A DNA stretch of 64,000 bases. Origin: Lactobacillaceae bacterium (GTDB lineage: Bacteria > Bacillota > Bacilli > Lactobacillales > Lactobacillaceae). Under the pieces are notes generated by a model. That model saw only the letters and a list, made by a program, of their open reading frames with translations, searched no databases and had not been told where the DNA came from. The translations under genes were made by a program, and so were the position numbers. Shown piece by piece: positions 40,089-51,242 of this stretch (position 1 is the first letter of the stretch; each line of letters begins with the position of its first letter). The DNA lies in NCBI GenBank assembly GCA_031289015.1, contig JAITQG010000003.1, positions 1 to 64,000 of the forward strand, in the 5' to 3' direction.

Positions 40089-42938
40089 TTATTTGGCAGC
40101 CTTAGCACGCGCCTTATCACGTTTGATAATCGGCGCTAAATACTGCCCCGTATATGACTTTTTGACCTTGGCAATCGCTTCTGGTGTCCCTGTTGCAATG
40201 ACAGTTCCACCAGCTTGCCCACCTTCTGGCCCCATATCAATCACCCAGTCTGCAGTTTTGATAACGTCCAAATTGTGTTCGATCACCAAAACAGTATTGC
40301 CACCATCCACGAGGCGTTGCAAAACTTCTAACAAGCGTGAAATATCATCTGTGTGTAAACCAGTCGTTGGTTCATCCAAAATATAGAACGTCTTACCCGT
40401 CGAGCGGCGTTGGAGTTCAGAAGCCAGCTTCATCCGTTGGGCTTCTCCACCAGACAAAGTTGTCGCTGCTTGACCCAAGGTTACATACCCCAGCCCAACA
40501 TCGACAATCGTTTGTAACTTACGGCGGATTTTAGGCATGGCTGCAAAGTACTCAAGCGCCTTATCAGCTGTGAGCTCCAACACTTGGGAAATATTCAAGC
40601 CACGATACGTAACTTCCAGGGTTTCTGTATTAAAACGCGTCCCCCCACAGACCTCACACTTGACGTACACATCAGGCAAGAAGTTCATCTCAATCTTTAA
40701 TACGCCATCACCCTTACAAGCCTCACAACGGCCACCCTTAGTATTAAACGAGAACCGGCCCTTCTTATACCCACGTAACTTGGCTTCGTTAGTTTGGGCA
40801 AACAATTCACGAATATCGTCAAAGACGCCAGTATAAGTTGCTGGATTTGAACGGGGCGTCCGACCGATGGGGCTTTGGTCAATATCGATCAACTTATCGA
40901 TGTTTTCTAAGCCGGTCAAAGTCTTGTATTTACCAGGCTTTTCGGAATTACCGTTCATTTCATGCTTAATCGCCCGCTTTAAAATCGTATTGATTAACGT
41001 TGACTTACCAGAACCCGACACCCCAGTAACAGCGATGAATTTGGCTAATGGAAAATCAACATCGACATTCTTTAGATTATTTTCGGTTGCGCCTGTCAAT
41101 GAAAGTTGTAAATCATTGCCAGCCCGTCGTTTAGTTGGCACCGGAATAAACCGTTGCCCGGTTAAATATTGACCCGTCAACGAATTAGGATTAGCTTCAA
41201 TCTCAGCAGGTGTTCCCACGGCCATGATTTCACCACCTAAATCACCAGCCCCCGGTCCAACATCGACAATGAAATCAGCCGCGCGCATCGTATCTTCATC
41301 GTGTTCAACCACAATTAAAGTATTCCCTAAATCACGCATCGCCTTCAATGACGAAATTAACCGATCATTATCGCGTTGGTGCAAGCCAATTGATGGTTCG
41401 TCTAAGACATACATCACACCCGATAGATTTGAGCCAATTTGCGTGGCCAACCGAATCCGTTGTGCTTCACCACCCGAAAGTGTTCGTGCTGAACGTGATA
41501 GCGTGAGATAATTTAAGCCCACATTTTGTAAAAACGTCAGCCGATCTTTAATTTCTTTGACAATCGGCCGCGCAATTTCAGCATCTTGTTCACCAAACGT
41601 CACTTGTTCAAAAAAGGTCAACTCTTCATCAATTGGCATTTCTGAAATTTGACCAATATGCTTATCGTTAACCTTAACGGACAAAGCACCTGGGTTCAAA
41701 CGGTATCCATGACAATCCGGACATTGTAACTCGTTCATATACATCCGCATTTGCTCGCGCGTGAAGTCGGAATTTGACTCCCTAAACCGGCGATCAATAT
41801 TGTTGATGACTCCTTCAAATTCGACATCGACATCCCGAACCCCACCAAAGTCATTTTCGTAATGAAAATGAAATTTCTTAAGTCGTGAGCCATACAAAAC
41901 CATGTCTTCTTGTTCAGCCGTCAAATCAGCAAAAGCAATATCCATTGGAATGCCGTTTTGTTCGCAAAATTGGCGCAACATCTCTGGATAATAACTCGAT
42001 GAAATGGGGTTCCAAGCAGCCAATGCGCCTTCTTGGAGGGTTTTAGTCTTATCAGGGATTACCAAGTCCAAATCGACTTCAAGCTTAAGCCCTAGGCCAC
42101 CACACCCCGGACACGCTCCCAACGGGGCATTGAACGAAAATAGCGCTGGTTCTAACTTACCCACCCCAAAGTTTTTTAATTCCCCGGTGTAATGGTCAGA
42201 GAATTTGATTTGTTCACCATCGATGACATCAGCAATGACGACCCCATCGGCCATGCGTAGAGCCGATTCAAATGATTCAAATAATCGAGCATGCGCACCG
42301 TCACGCAAAACTATCCGGTCAACGACAATGGCCACATCGTGATATTTATTTTTTTCCAAATCAAAAGTTTCAGCGATATCGTGCATTTCGCCATCTACCA
42401 ACACGCGCACAAAACCTTCTTTTTTAATCTTCTCAAACACGGTCGCATGTGAACCACGTTTGTGTTCAATAATCGGCGACAAAACTTGCAACCGCGTGCC
42501 TTCAGCAAGGTGTGTGTTCAAGTAATTCAACATTTGATCAATTGAAACTTTAACAATCGTGCCGTCAGCTGCGGCGTCAGGCTTACCAACTCGCGCAAAT
42601 AACAACCGATAGTAGTCATTAATTTCCGTCACGGTTCCCACTGTTGACCGTGGATTTTTTGACGTCGTTTTTTGGTCAATCGAAATCGCTGGACTCAAGC
42701 CGTCAATCGAATCAACGTCTGGCTTATCCATTTGGCCCAAAAATTGACGCGCATAGGCTGACAAGCTCTCAACATAGCGCCGTTGACCTTCAGCATAGAG
42801 CGTATCAAAGGCGAGCGAACTTTTCCCAGAGCCCGACAAACCGGTCATAACCACGAACTTATCACGTGGAATGGTAACGTCTACATTTTTTAAATTATGT
42901 GCTCGTGCACCGTGAATGGTGATAAAATCATTTGCCAT
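40089..42938 (-). CDS. uvrA: Excinuclease ABC subunit A
   Basis: Full-length UvrA with two ATPase domains and CxxC zinc motifs. Confidence 0.98.
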   Translation of the reverse strand: MANDFITIHGARAHNLKNVDVTIPRDKFVVMTGLSGSGKSSLAFDTLYAEGQRRYVESLSAYARQFLGQMDKPDVDSIDGLSPAISIDQKTTSKNPRSTVGTVTEINDYYRLLFARVGKPDAAADGTIVKVSIDQMLNYLNTHLAEGTRLQVLSPIIEHKRGSHATVFEKIKKEGFVRVLVDGEMHDIAETFDLEKNKYHDVAIVVDRIVLRDGAHARLFESFESALRMADGVVIADVIDGEQIKFSDHYTGELKNFGVGKLEPALFSFNAPLGACPGCGGLGLKLEVDLDLVIPDKTKTLQEGALAAWNPISSSYYPEMLRQFCEQNGIPMDIAFADLTAEQEDMVLYGSRLKKFHFHYENDFGGVRDVDVEFEGVINNIDRRFRESNSDFTREQMRMYMNELQCPDCHGYRLNPGALSVKVNDKHIGQISEMPIDEELTFFEQVTFGEQDAEIARPIVKEIKDRLTFLQNVGLNYLTLSRSARTLSGGEAQRIRLATQIGSNLSGVMYVLDEPSIGLHQRDNDRLISSLKAMRDLGNTLIVVEHDEDTMRAADFIVDVGPGAGDLGGEIMAVGTPAEIEANPNSLTGQYLTGQRFIPVPTKRRAGNDLQLSLTGATENNLKNVDVDFPLAKFIAVTGVSGSGKSTLINTILKRAIKHEMNGNSEKPGKYKTLTGLENIDKLIDIDQSPIGRTPRSNPATYTGVFDDIRELFAQTNEAKLRGYKKGRFSFNTKGGRCEACKGDGVLKIEMNFLPDVYVKCEVCGGTRFNTETLEVTYRGLNISQVLELTADKALEYFAAMPKIRRKLQTIVDVGLGYVTLGQAATTLSGGEAQRMKLASELQRRSTGKTFYILDEPTTGLHTDDISRLLEVLQRLVDGGNTVLVIEHNLDVIKTADWVIDMGPEGGQAGGTVIATGTPEAIAKVKKSYTGQYLAPIIKRDKARAKAAK

Positions 42939-43017
42939 AATATCCCCTTTTCTGTGTTTCCAATTACTATTTATTATATACGAAATAGGGCTTACAAGAT
43001 ATTCCCCATACTTGTGC

Positions 43018-43863
43018 TTAGTTTAGCTGTACCGCGGCCCAATATGTGTCTAAGGCTTTAGTTGGCCCGGTCATCAATCCAATTTGCGTCAATAATAACT
43101 GCTTAGTTTTAGCATCCAAATCTGTGGTGGCTAAATTTTTTGGCGTAATAAAATATTTTGCACCACCAACTTCCCAATTTCCATCTTGCATATCTTCAGC
43201 ATCAAAACTAGCTTGCCGGATAATTGTGGCGGGCAAATTGGCAACCATGTTCGCAAAATCAAATTTACTAATCAGCGTGCGGATATTGGCCTGTTGATTA
43301 GTTTGAAAAGCGCCAAATTGAGCTTGGACCGTGGCTGCTAGATAGTGGTTAAATTGGGCGGGTTCTGAAAGCTCCAAATCCCATTCGGCATAATACAAAT
43401 AGTCAGCCATGGGCTTGAGCAAGCTCAACATCGCCTGAAATTGCGCTTGTGAAGCAAAATACCACGAACTATGGGCAAATACAATCGCATCAAAATGACG
43501 CCCTGCTAAGACCTGGGCATCGACTAATAAATCAGTATTAAAATACGCCGTGATGTTGGCTCCAATGGCTGATTGTTGTAGATAATGCATCCCCTGCCCG
43601 ATCGTAAACGGTGCCCCATAGACTTCTGGTGCAATATCAATGGCCGTTACTGAACCAGTTGCCCCCACTGTATAAGCCAAAGCCGCTGTCATATCACCTT
43701 GGCCCGACCCGATTTCTAAAATATGCATGCCTGGTTTAATTTGCCAAGCATCGATTAATTTAACGCGATGTTTCGTTTGAATTAATTGAATATCATCAGC
43801 AGCCTCATGCGCACCGTGAAACATGTGCGCCGTGATTGCTGCAACGCGGTTTTGTGTTGTCAT
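43018..43863 (-). CDS. SAM-dependent methyltransferase
   Basis: GMHILEIGSGQGDMTAALAYTVG motif I. Confidence 0.85.
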   Translation of the reverse strand: MTTQNRVAAITAHMFHGAHEAADDIQLIQTKHRVKLIDAWQIKPGMHILEIGSGQGDMTAALAYTVGATGSVTAIDIAPEVYGAPFTIGQGMHYLQQSAIGANITAYFNTDLLVDAQVLAGRHFDAIVFAHSSWYFASQAQFQAMLSLLKPMADYLYYAEWDLELSEPAQFNHYLAATVQAQFGAFQTNQQANIRTLISKFDFANMVANLPATIIRQASFDAEDMQDGNWEVGGAKYFITPKNLATTDLDAKTKQLLLTQIGLMTGPTKALDTYWAAVQLN

Positions 43864-43877
43864 CTTAAATCTCCAAA

Positions 43878-44309
43878 TTATAAGGCTTGCAAAGTTTTTA
43901 CGTCGGCCTGGCCTGCAAAGTACTTATCAAGCCCGGCAGTATATAAATCAGCTGGATTGGCAACTGCCTCAAATAACGTCCATGAAGAACGTAATTTTTC
44001 AGCATCAACAGCACCCATCACAGCAACCGGATCATTGGTTGGTAATGCGAGCAAGACTTTAGTGGCTTCTTCTAGGCGGGCCGCTAAATTATCATCAGCC
44101 AAATAGCGCGCAGCCTCCATGCGGTTTTTGATACCATAGTACTTAGCCCGCTCGGATTTACCTAAACTAGCCAACTGCGGAAAAACCCACCACATCCAAT
44201 GTGTGGCCTTTTGGCCCAGCTTTAGTTCCGAAATCGCCGTTAAATAACTATCATCGGCATCTTGTGCATCAAGAAACCGCCTAACTTCATGTATTGCCTT
44301 GGGATTCAT
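43878..44309 (-). CDS. DUF1810-family protein
   Basis: ATHWMWWVFPQLASLGKSERAKYYGI. Confidence 0.85.
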   Translation of the reverse strand: MNPKAIHEVRRFLDAQDADDSYLTAISELKLGQKATHWMWWVFPQLASLGKSERAKYYGIKNRMEAARYLADDNLAARLEEATKVLLALPTNDPVAVMGAVDAEKLRSSWTLFEAVANPADLYTAGLDKYFAGQADVKTLQAL

Positions 44310-44427
44310 TTTAATGCTCCATTTCTATTATTTGACTAAGGATTGTTAAGTAATCACAGCTGGAATTTCATATCGGCCGTTTTTTTGGTACAATTAATGA
44401 CATAAACTCAACAGAAAGTGTGCGACC

Positions 44428-44751
44428 ATGACAAAATCAAAGGTCATCGACACAATTAAATATATCTCAACCCATCTTGCGTCAATTATCTTAATGATCT
44501 TTGGCGTAATTTTTGCTGGCATCGCGTTGACTGCGCTGATTGTCTTTGTTGAAGAAGTGGTCGTCTTTATTTGGAAAGGCCGCCTGATTAACAGTTATAC
44601 CAACACCTATGGTAATGCCGTGTACGTTTTATTTTGGCATTGGCTATTAATTTTCTTGTTCATCTCGTATTGGGCCGCCCTAGATGTCTTTTTACCAAAA
44701 AATAAAGATCGTGTGGCTTTGAATATTGATTTTAACACACCTCAGAAATAA
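44428..44751 (+). CDS. Small integral membrane protein, unknown
   Basis: 107 aa, two or three TM segments, followed by a terminator. Confidence 0.6.
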   Translation: MTKSKVIDTIKYISTHLASIILMIFGVIFAGIALTALIVFVEEVVVFIWKGRLINSYTNTYGNAVYVLFWHWLLIFLFISYWAALDVFLPKNKDRVALNIDFNTPQK

Positions 44752-44769
44752 ACATGTCATCAATCACAA

Positions 44770-44807
44770 AAATAGGCCGGGACTTTTGTCCCAGCCTATT
44801 TTTTTAA
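44770..44807. terminator. Bidirectional terminator
   Basis: AAATAGGCCGGGACTTTTGTCCCAGCCTATTTTTT. Confidence 0.85.
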
Positions 44808-45122
44808 TTAAATTGTGTGCACATCAACTCCAGTGACCGACGCGTTTTCATCAAACGCTGAGACAGTCACATATTCGACGTCCGTTAAGCCTAATTCATC
44901 TGCTAAATGATTGCGCAATTTTGCGACTTCTTGCTTAACTGATTCCATTGATGACTTGGCGTCAAAATCTAAGGTTGCTTTCAAAAATGGATAGCTACCC
45001 TCTTTGTAAAAAGTTGCTGATGAACAATCGCTGGCAATTGTGCTACCAGAAATCGCTTGGGCTTCAGGGGCGGCTGATTTGAAAATAGCTTGGGCCTTAT
45101 TGTACTTAAGTTCTTCATTCAT
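44808..45122 (-). CDS. Conserved-looking hypothetical protein
   Basis: 104-aa ORF with RBS and downstream terminator. Confidence 0.6.
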   Translation of the reverse strand: MNEELKYNKAQAIFKSAAPEAQAISGSTIASDCSSATFYKEGSYPFLKATLDFDAKSSMESVKQEVAKLRNHLADELGLTDVEYVTVSAFDENASVTGVDVHTI

Positions 45123-45252
45123 AATATGGGTCTCCTTTCGAGATCATGGTTCAACTTACAAATAGTTACTGTTTTTAGAGTATGAACGTTATGATATTCG
45201 CGAAATATGCCTTTTTTATGAATCGCTGTTTTGTCTTATCAACTTCTTAATT

Positions 45253-46620
45253 TTATTTTTGGCGGTTTTGTGGCAGGTTTGACCCACTAAAATAGAAGCC
45301 TAAATCAGACCCTAACGATGGGTAGGCGTACATATTTTGTTTAAGATCGGCCTTGGTCTGCCTTTGATTGATGGCCACCGTGAAATAGTTTAGCATTTCA
45401 TCCGCGCTGCCTGACAGAATGGTTGCCCCGACAATGACCCCATCCGCATCAAAGATAACTTTAGCTTGGGCCACAGGTTCTTTGAGTCGCCAATATTCTA
45501 ACCAATTGGTCATATCAAAGCGCTCAATTTGATACCCGAGCTGTTGAGCTTGAAGTGGTGTTACGCCGACTTGACCTAGCTTTGGCGACCCAAAAACAAT
45601 CACGGGGACAGCCGGATATTGAATGGCGGCTAACTCAGTCCCTAAGATATGATTAGCGACATAGCGCGCTTCATACGCACCCGTCGAAGTTAATTTAGGG
45701 ACATTGGTGTCAGCCACATCCCCCACGGCATAAATGTGCTTGATATTAGTCGCCAAATTTGTGTCGACCTTAACCCCATTGTCACCCAGTTCAACACCAG
45801 TGACCGACAAATTAATTTGATCGACATTACCAATTCGACCAGTCGCCACAAACGCCATTTCAGTTTGGATCCGGCGCCCATCAGTAGCCACAAGGGTTAC
45901 CCCAGTCGCGTTTTTTTCGACGGCACGCGTCTCAAAATCCCAATTAAAGCGGATTCCTTTACGTTCCATTTGAGCAATCATCGTTTGCGTCAAATCTTGA
46001 TCAAATTCACGTAAAATATGGTGCTGATGAGCAATGACTTGCACTTTTGCGCCTGCAGCTGCCGCAATATTAGCAAATTCAATGGCTATGAAGCCCGTCC
46101 CAATGATGGCAACCTCAGCTGGCATTGCAGGCAAATTCAAAAAAGCCTCATTGTCAGCCAAGTACTCATCCCCCGGTACATTTAACCGAGCCGGGCGAGC
46201 ACCCGTTGCGATGATCCAAGTATCCGCTGTGATGCGTTCACCATTAACTTCAACCGTATGCGCATCCAAAAATTGACCATGCCCATAGACATGCGTCACG
46301 CCAGTTGCATCTAAAGCCGCAATTTTACGCGCCGGCACAGGATCCGTGTACGCCATTTTATGCGCCATTAACTTTGGCCAATCAAGCCAAGTATTCCCTG
46401 CTAAGCCGTCATTTTTGAGCCATTCAGCCCGCTCTTTGGCTTCCACTGCGGCAATCAAAACTTTCTTGGGATCACAACCATAGTTAGGACAGGTGCCGCC
46501 CCATAGATATTCTTCAATAATCACCGTTGCTTGCCCGGCTGCTTGTAAAGGGTGGGCCGCTGATAAGCCAGCAGGACCAGAACCGATTACGCCAACATCA
46601 AAATGTTTCACCATCATCAA
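45253..46620 (-). CDS. NAD(P)/FAD-dependent disulfide-type oxidoreductase (glutathione-reductase-like)
   Basis: GSGPAGLSAAHPLQAAG; GGTCPNYGCDPKK redox motif; AVGDVADTNVPKLT. Confidence 0.92.
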   Translation of the reverse strand: MMMVKHFDVGVIGSGPAGLSAAHPLQAAGQATVIIEEYLWGGTCPNYGCDPKKVLIAAVEAKERAEWLKNDGLAGNTWLDWPKLMAHKMAYTDPVPARKIAALDATGVTHVYGHGQFLDAHTVEVNGERITADTWIIATGARPARLNVPGDEYLADNEAFLNLPAMPAEVAIIGTGFIAIEFANIAAAAGAKVQVIAHQHHILREFDQDLTQTMIAQMERKGIRFNWDFETRAVEKNATGVTLVATDGRRIQTEMAFVATGRIGNVDQINLSVTGVELGDNGVKVDTNLATNIKHIYAVGDVADTNVPKLTSTGAYEARYVANHILGTELAAIQYPAVPVIVFGSPKLGQVGVTPLQAQQLGYQIERFDMTNWLEYWRLKEPVAQAKVIFDADGVIVGATILSGSADEMLNYFTVAINQRQTKADLKQNMYAYPSLGSDLGFYFSGSNLPQNRQK

Positions 46621-46641
46621 GCCTCCTGATTACAAAGCGCT

Positions 46642-47004
46642 TTAAACCAAGCCCAAGCTAATCACTAAGGCTTGATCAATTTTTGCTAACACATTGCCCG
46701 GTACTTTGCCAATTCGATCTTGGATCCGGGTTTTATCAATTGTGCGGACTTGTTCAGCTAAAATAACTGAATCCCGTAGAATCCCAGTTTCTTTAATGCT
46801 AGCCAATAGTCCAACGTGGGTCGGTAGTTTTGGTTTAGCTAATTTAGCGGTGATAGGTACGACAATGGTTGTTGGTGAATATAAATTACCCACATCATTT
46901 TGCACAATTACCACCGGTCGTTGGCCACCTTGTTCAGAACCCGTCACTGGCGATAGGTCAGCAAAGAAGATATCGCCTCGTAGTACTTTCGGTCTTTTTT
47001 CCAT
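46642..47004 (-). CDS. mazF: MazF/PemK (NdoA)-type mRNA interferase
   Basis: RGDIFFADLSPVTGSEQGGQRPVVIVQNDVGN; PTTIVVPITA. Confidence 0.92.
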   Translation of the reverse strand: MEKRPKVLRGDIFFADLSPVTGSEQGGQRPVVIVQNDVGNLYSPTTIVVPITAKLAKPKLPTHVGLLASIKETGILRDSVILAEQVRTIDKTRIQDRIGKVPGNVLAKIDQALVISLGLV

Positions 47005-47052
47005 AGTTATGTATATGCCCGCTCATCAACGAGCTACTCTTTTCTTAATGTC

Positions 47053-48540
47053 TTAGTTAATTAAATTTCGTGGTAATCTCGTCGCGAGGCCAGTGGCGAT
47101 TTCATATGGAATCGTCCCTACCCGTTGTGCTAAATCAACCAGGGTAATTGTTTCAGCACCCACTTGGCCAATTAACGTAATCGTCGTGCCCACCGGATAC
47201 TCATGTGGTAAGGCCACCATTAGTTGATCCATGGCAATGCGTCCAACGATTTCAACGTGTTCTCCGGTTGGTAATAATCCATACATGCCTTGTAGCGCCC
47301 GCGGATATCCATCCGCATACCCAATTGGTAACGTCCCAATCCAAGTCGGTTGGGTGGCGGTATACGTTGCCCCATACGAGACAGAGTCCCCCGGTGCAAT
47401 TTGTTTAACGGCCACCAGGTCAGCTTTTAAACTCAAAACTGGTTGCAAGTCAGTTGCTGGCATGGCCCCATTCGATGCATCAAAGCCATACATCCCAGCC
47501 CCAACCCGGATCACGTCCGTGGCTGGATTAGAATGCCATAAACTCGTTGCTGAATTGGCCACATGCAACCAAACATCAGCCGGCAAGTCTAAATCATCAA
47601 TCAATGTATGCCAACGCTGTAATTGTTGCTCAAAATAGTGGTTATCTTTTTCATCGGCCGTTGCAAAATGCATGCCGATACTTTGTAATTGAATTTGCTC
47701 AGCATGGGTTTTAATCAAGGCCAAGGTCGCTTTAATTTCGGCTTGGTCGCGCATCCCAATCCGCCCCATGCCAGTATCCACTCCAATAGCAACGGATAAC
47801 TGTTGGTTGACCGTTAAATGGTCCACCAAGGCTTGTAAACTAGCTAAACTCGTCACCACGGGGGTTAATTGGTTGCTAGCTAATTCGTTGGCATATTCAG
47901 GAGCCGTAATTCCCAAAATCAAAATTGGTTGCTTAACACCAAAACTACGCACCCAGAGCGCTTCGTCCATCGTTGCCACGGCAAATCCTTCAACTCCCAC
48001 CTCTAATGCAGCGGTAATAACTTGTGGCAACCCGTGCCCATATGCGTTGGCCTTAACAACCGCAAAGAACCGCTCAGCCTGGGCTTTGGTTTTAATATAT
48101 TGAATATTGTGCTTTAACGCCGCTGCCGAAATTTCAATCCAAGCTGGTCGATGTGTGCTAACTGGTTGGGTAAGTGTAGGTAAATCCTCTAAAATAACTG
48201 AAGTATGTACTGAGTCACCGGTATGCGAAATTGAAACATGGGCCAATAATGTGGCTTGTTTGGGGTGCTTGGTCATCAACGGGGCACCCTTGGCATCGTA
48301 TAAAATTTCTAAGTCATGCCATGATACAGCTTTCCCAATCCCTGTACCAATCGCTTTACTATACGCTTCTTTCAAAGAAAACCGCCCCGCCAAAAACTCC
48401 CATTGATGCTTGCCTTTTCGTGAATCAAAAATAGCGCGTTCATTGGCAGTTAAAATTGTATCAATAAATCTAGGTTGACGACTAGCTGTTCCCTCAACAG
48501 CTGATATTTCTTGGGCATCAATCCCATTGCCATAAATCAT
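47053..48540 (-). CDS. Holo-ACP synthase - alanine racemase fusion
   Basis: AcpS: GNGIDAQEIS..FLAGRFSLKEAYSKAIGTGIG..HVSISHTGDSV; Alr: RPAWIEISAAALKHNI, VVKANAYGHGLPQV, GMGRIGM; one continuous frame. Confidence 0.88.
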   Translation of the reverse strand: MIYGNGIDAQEISAVEGTASRQPRFIDTILTANERAIFDSRKGKHQWEFLAGRFSLKEAYSKAIGTGIGKAVSWHDLEILYDAKGAPLMTKHPKQATLLAHVSISHTGDSVHTSVILEDLPTLTQPVSTHRPAWIEISAAALKHNIQYIKTKAQAERFFAVVKANAYGHGLPQVITAALEVGVEGFAVATMDEALWVRSFGVKQPILILGITAPEYANELASNQLTPVVTSLASLQALVDHLTVNQQLSVAIGVDTGMGRIGMRDQAEIKATLALIKTHAEQIQLQSIGMHFATADEKDNHYFEQQLQRWHTLIDDLDLPADVWLHVANSATSLWHSNPATDVIRVGAGMYGFDASNGAMPATDLQPVLSLKADLVAVKQIAPGDSVSYGATYTATQPTWIGTLPIGYADGYPRALQGMYGLLPTGEHVEIVGRIAMDQLMVALPHEYPVGTTITLIGQVGAETITLVDLAQRVGTIPYEIATGLATRLPRNLIN

Positions 48541-48649
48541 AAATTCATCCTCCCCCTTATTTTTTATAATAATATCATTATACATGGAATACGCTAAAAA
48601 GTAGTCCGGAAAATCTGACAAATGCAAATTACTTTACTTTTTGCAGCAA

Positions 48650-48692
48650 AAAACACCGATTAAGCCATAATAGCCTAACCGGTGATGCATTA
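48650..48692 (-). terminator. Terminator of the DEAD-box helicase gene
   Basis: CACCGGTTAGGCTATTATGGCTTAATCGGTGTTTTTT (minus). Confidence 0.75.
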
Positions 48693-50252
48693 TTAATCTT
48701 TATTGTCTTTAATCACGAATGAACGACGTGCGCGAGGTGCGCTGGTCTTTCCACGTTGTGAACGATCCCCAGAACCAGTCCGTGAACCACGATCAAATGA
48801 CTTACGACGACGTGCATCGCCACCTTCGCCACGACCATCACGTCCGCCTTCACGACGACCACGATAGCCACCGCCACCATTACCACCTTGACGGCTACCG
48901 CTCCGGTTGCCACCGAATGAGCCGCGCTTCTTTGGCAATGGACGTTCATGTGACAATTCAAACGGAATATCCATTTGCGCCACATTGGCAACTGAAGCAA
49001 GCACTGCGGCAGCCAATGTCTTAGCATCGTACTTTTCAACCAAAAGATCAGCCGCATCAGCAACGCCTTCTAAGTTCAAGCCAGAAATTACGGCATCAAC
49101 ATCATCAGTGGCGTTCTTCAAGCGGGCATCGATTGCTTCTTGACGAGTGAAAGGCTTCAATGACAACATGCGCTTCTTCGTCAACTTCTCGATTTCTTTC
49201 AAGTAATCCAATTCAGCATTAGTAATGAAAGTTACAGAAGTTCCATGGGCCCCGGCACGACCAGTACGGCCAATCCGGTGCACATATGATTCAGCTTCTT
49301 GTGGAATATCAAAGTTGTAAACATAGTCCACACCAGAAACGTCCAAGCCACGAGCAGCAACGTCGGTAGCAACCAAAATCTTAACATCACCTTTTTTGAA
49401 TGACTTCAAAACGGCAGAACGCTTTTGTTGGGTCAAATCACCGTGAATTCCGTCGGCGTTAAAGCCACGAACTTTCAAACCACGGGTCAATTCGTCAACA
49501 CGACGCTTAGTCCGACCAAACAAGATGGCCAATTTAGGTTGTTGCACGTCCAAGATCCGCGTCAAAGTATCAAACTTCTCAAAATCCTTTACGCGAACAT
49601 AGTATTGATCAACCAAATCAGTGGTCAATTCCTTAGCAGCAACTTGAATGTGCTCAGGATTTGACATGAATTGCACACCAATTCGCTTGATAGCTGGTGG
49701 CATAGTAGCTGAGAACAACAAAGTTTGACGTTCATCAGGGACGGCCTTCAAAATTGATTCGATATCTTCTAAGAAGCCCATGTTCAACATTTCATCCGCT
49801 TCGTCCAAAACCAAAGTCTTAACGTTTGAAAGGTCAACAGTTCCACGCTTAATGTGGTCTAACAAACGACCAGGCGTTCCGACAACAATGTCAGCGCCAC
49901 GCTTCAACCCGTCGATTTGACGACGAATATCAGCTCCACCAAAGACAGCTTGCACTTTAACGTGCTTATCGCGTCCCAACTTGAACAACTCATCTTGAGT
50001 TTGGATGGCCAGTTCACGTGTTGGTGAGACGACAAGCGCATGTACTTTATGGCTGTCTGTTTGAATCATCTCTAGGATTGGCAATCCAAATGCGGCCGTC
50101 TTACCTGTTCCGGTTTGAGCTTGGCCAATTACATCTTTTCCTGCTAACGTCAATGGAATCGTTTGTTCCTGGATTGGCGTTGCATCTACATAGCCATGCT
50201 TTTCAATGGCCGTCAAAAGGTCTTCTGTGAGACCCAATTCTGAAAACTTCAA
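48693..50252 (-). CDS. DEAD-box ATP-dependent RNA helicase (CshA-like), RG-rich C-terminus
   Basis: AQTGTGKTAAFGLP, VLDEADEMLNMGF, HRIGRTGRAG; TTG start after GGAGG. Confidence 0.93.
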   Translation of the reverse strand: MKFSELGLTEDLLTAIEKHGYVDATPIQEQTIPLTLAGKDVIGQAQTGTGKTAAFGLPILEMIQTDSHKVHALVVSPTRELAIQTQDELFKLGRDKHVKVQAVFGGADIRRQIDGLKRGADIVVGTPGRLLDHIKRGTVDLSNVKTLVLDEADEMLNMGFLEDIESILKAVPDERQTLLFSATMPPAIKRIGVQFMSNPEHIQVAAKELTTDLVDQYYVRVKDFEKFDTLTRILDVQQPKLAILFGRTKRRVDELTRGLKVRGFNADGIHGDLTQQKRSAVLKSFKKGDVKILVATDVAARGLDVSGVDYVYNFDIPQEAESYVHRIGRTGRAGAHGTSVTFITNAELDYLKEIEKLTKKRMLSLKPFTRQEAIDARLKNATDDVDAVISGLNLEGVADAADLLVEKYDAKTLAAAVLASVANVAQMDIPFELSHERPLPKKRGSFGGNRSGSRQGGNGGGGYRGRREGGRDGRGEGGDARRRKSFDRGSRTGSGDRSQRGKTSAPRARRSFVIKDNKD

Positions 50253-50454
50253 AATATTCCTCCAATGGTGCAACTCTGTGAGCTGCTTTCAAAAACGAAA
50301 GATTACTGAACGAATTACCAACCTGAGCACAATCCGGTGCCTTTATAGCGAATTGATATTCGGCAACAATCTTTTTAACAACCTATCTATCTTACCTTGA
50401 TTACATACAAAACACAAGTTAATTTGTCATGAGGACGCTTGCTGGGTAGGTTTT

Positions 50455-50713
50455 TTTGCCCCTTTCAGGCGCAAGGATTTTTGGTTGGTTGGGGAAATGG
50501 CTCCGCATTGCTGACATAGAAGTGGGCGACAGAGTCCTGCTAGTCTAAGGGATTCGGCTTTGCGCAAGCGCAAAACCAACTCCCTAAGACCGCGCTAGTG
50601 CTCCTACCTCGCTGATTCCACTACTATGTCAGCAATGCTCCGCCATTTCCCCAACCAACTCAAAATCCCAACCTCCAGTCGCTCTAGCTCCTTCCGGTTA
50701 CTAGAACTTCACC
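50455..50713 (-). repeat. Structured intergenic element, copy C (type I)
   Basis: Minus-strand leader AACCGGAAGGAGCTAGAGCGACTGGAGGTT; arms ggcGGAgcattgctgacatag..ctatgtcagcaatgcGGAgcc; 3' hairpin at 50457-50475. Confidence 0.9.
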
Positions 50714-50916
50714 TGTAGTTTTTCGCTCTGGGTGTCATTTATTAATTGGTTTTGTTGGGAGTGAGGGAGGATGTGATTCCAAAAATTTAGTAGTTACCTC
50801 GATATTTATTAATGAAATTTAACATGCATGTAGGCGTACTTATTCAGTTTGACAAGTGCATTTACTGGCAAAGAAGTTTAAGGGGAAGTAAGTAAATAAA
50901 TAATTGTTGATCTAAG

Positions 50917-51180
50917 GCTGAAGTTTTAGGGCTGGAAGGAGCTAAAGCGAGTGGAAGCCGGTGTTTTGGGGTTTGGGTTGGGAAGGGCGGAGTTTGGCTG
51001 CTGTTGTAGGGGGTTAAGCGAGGTAGCGAAACAATTAAGACCCATTTTTTGGCCCATGCTCTTGGGCCGAAAAATTCTGGTCGTATTGGTTCGTGTCGCC
51101 CCCTTCAACAGTAGCCAAACGGAGCCCTTCCCAACCCGAACTCCAAAACACCTAGCCGTGCAACGGCTAAAATACCCGCA
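50917..51180 (+). repeat. Structured intergenic element, copy F (type II), head-to-head with copy C
   Basis: Leader GGCTGGAAGGAGCTAAAGCGAGTGGAAGCC; arms gggcGGAgtttggctgctgttg..caacagtagccaaacGGAgccc; apical ggcccatgctcttgggcc; 3' hairpin TAGCCGT-GCA-ACGGCTA (51153-51169). Confidence 0.88.
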
Positions 51181-51242
51181 AACAAAAAAAGATCCACCAC
51201 GCAAGAAGAAACGCAGTGAATCCAATATTTAAAAATGCCTGT

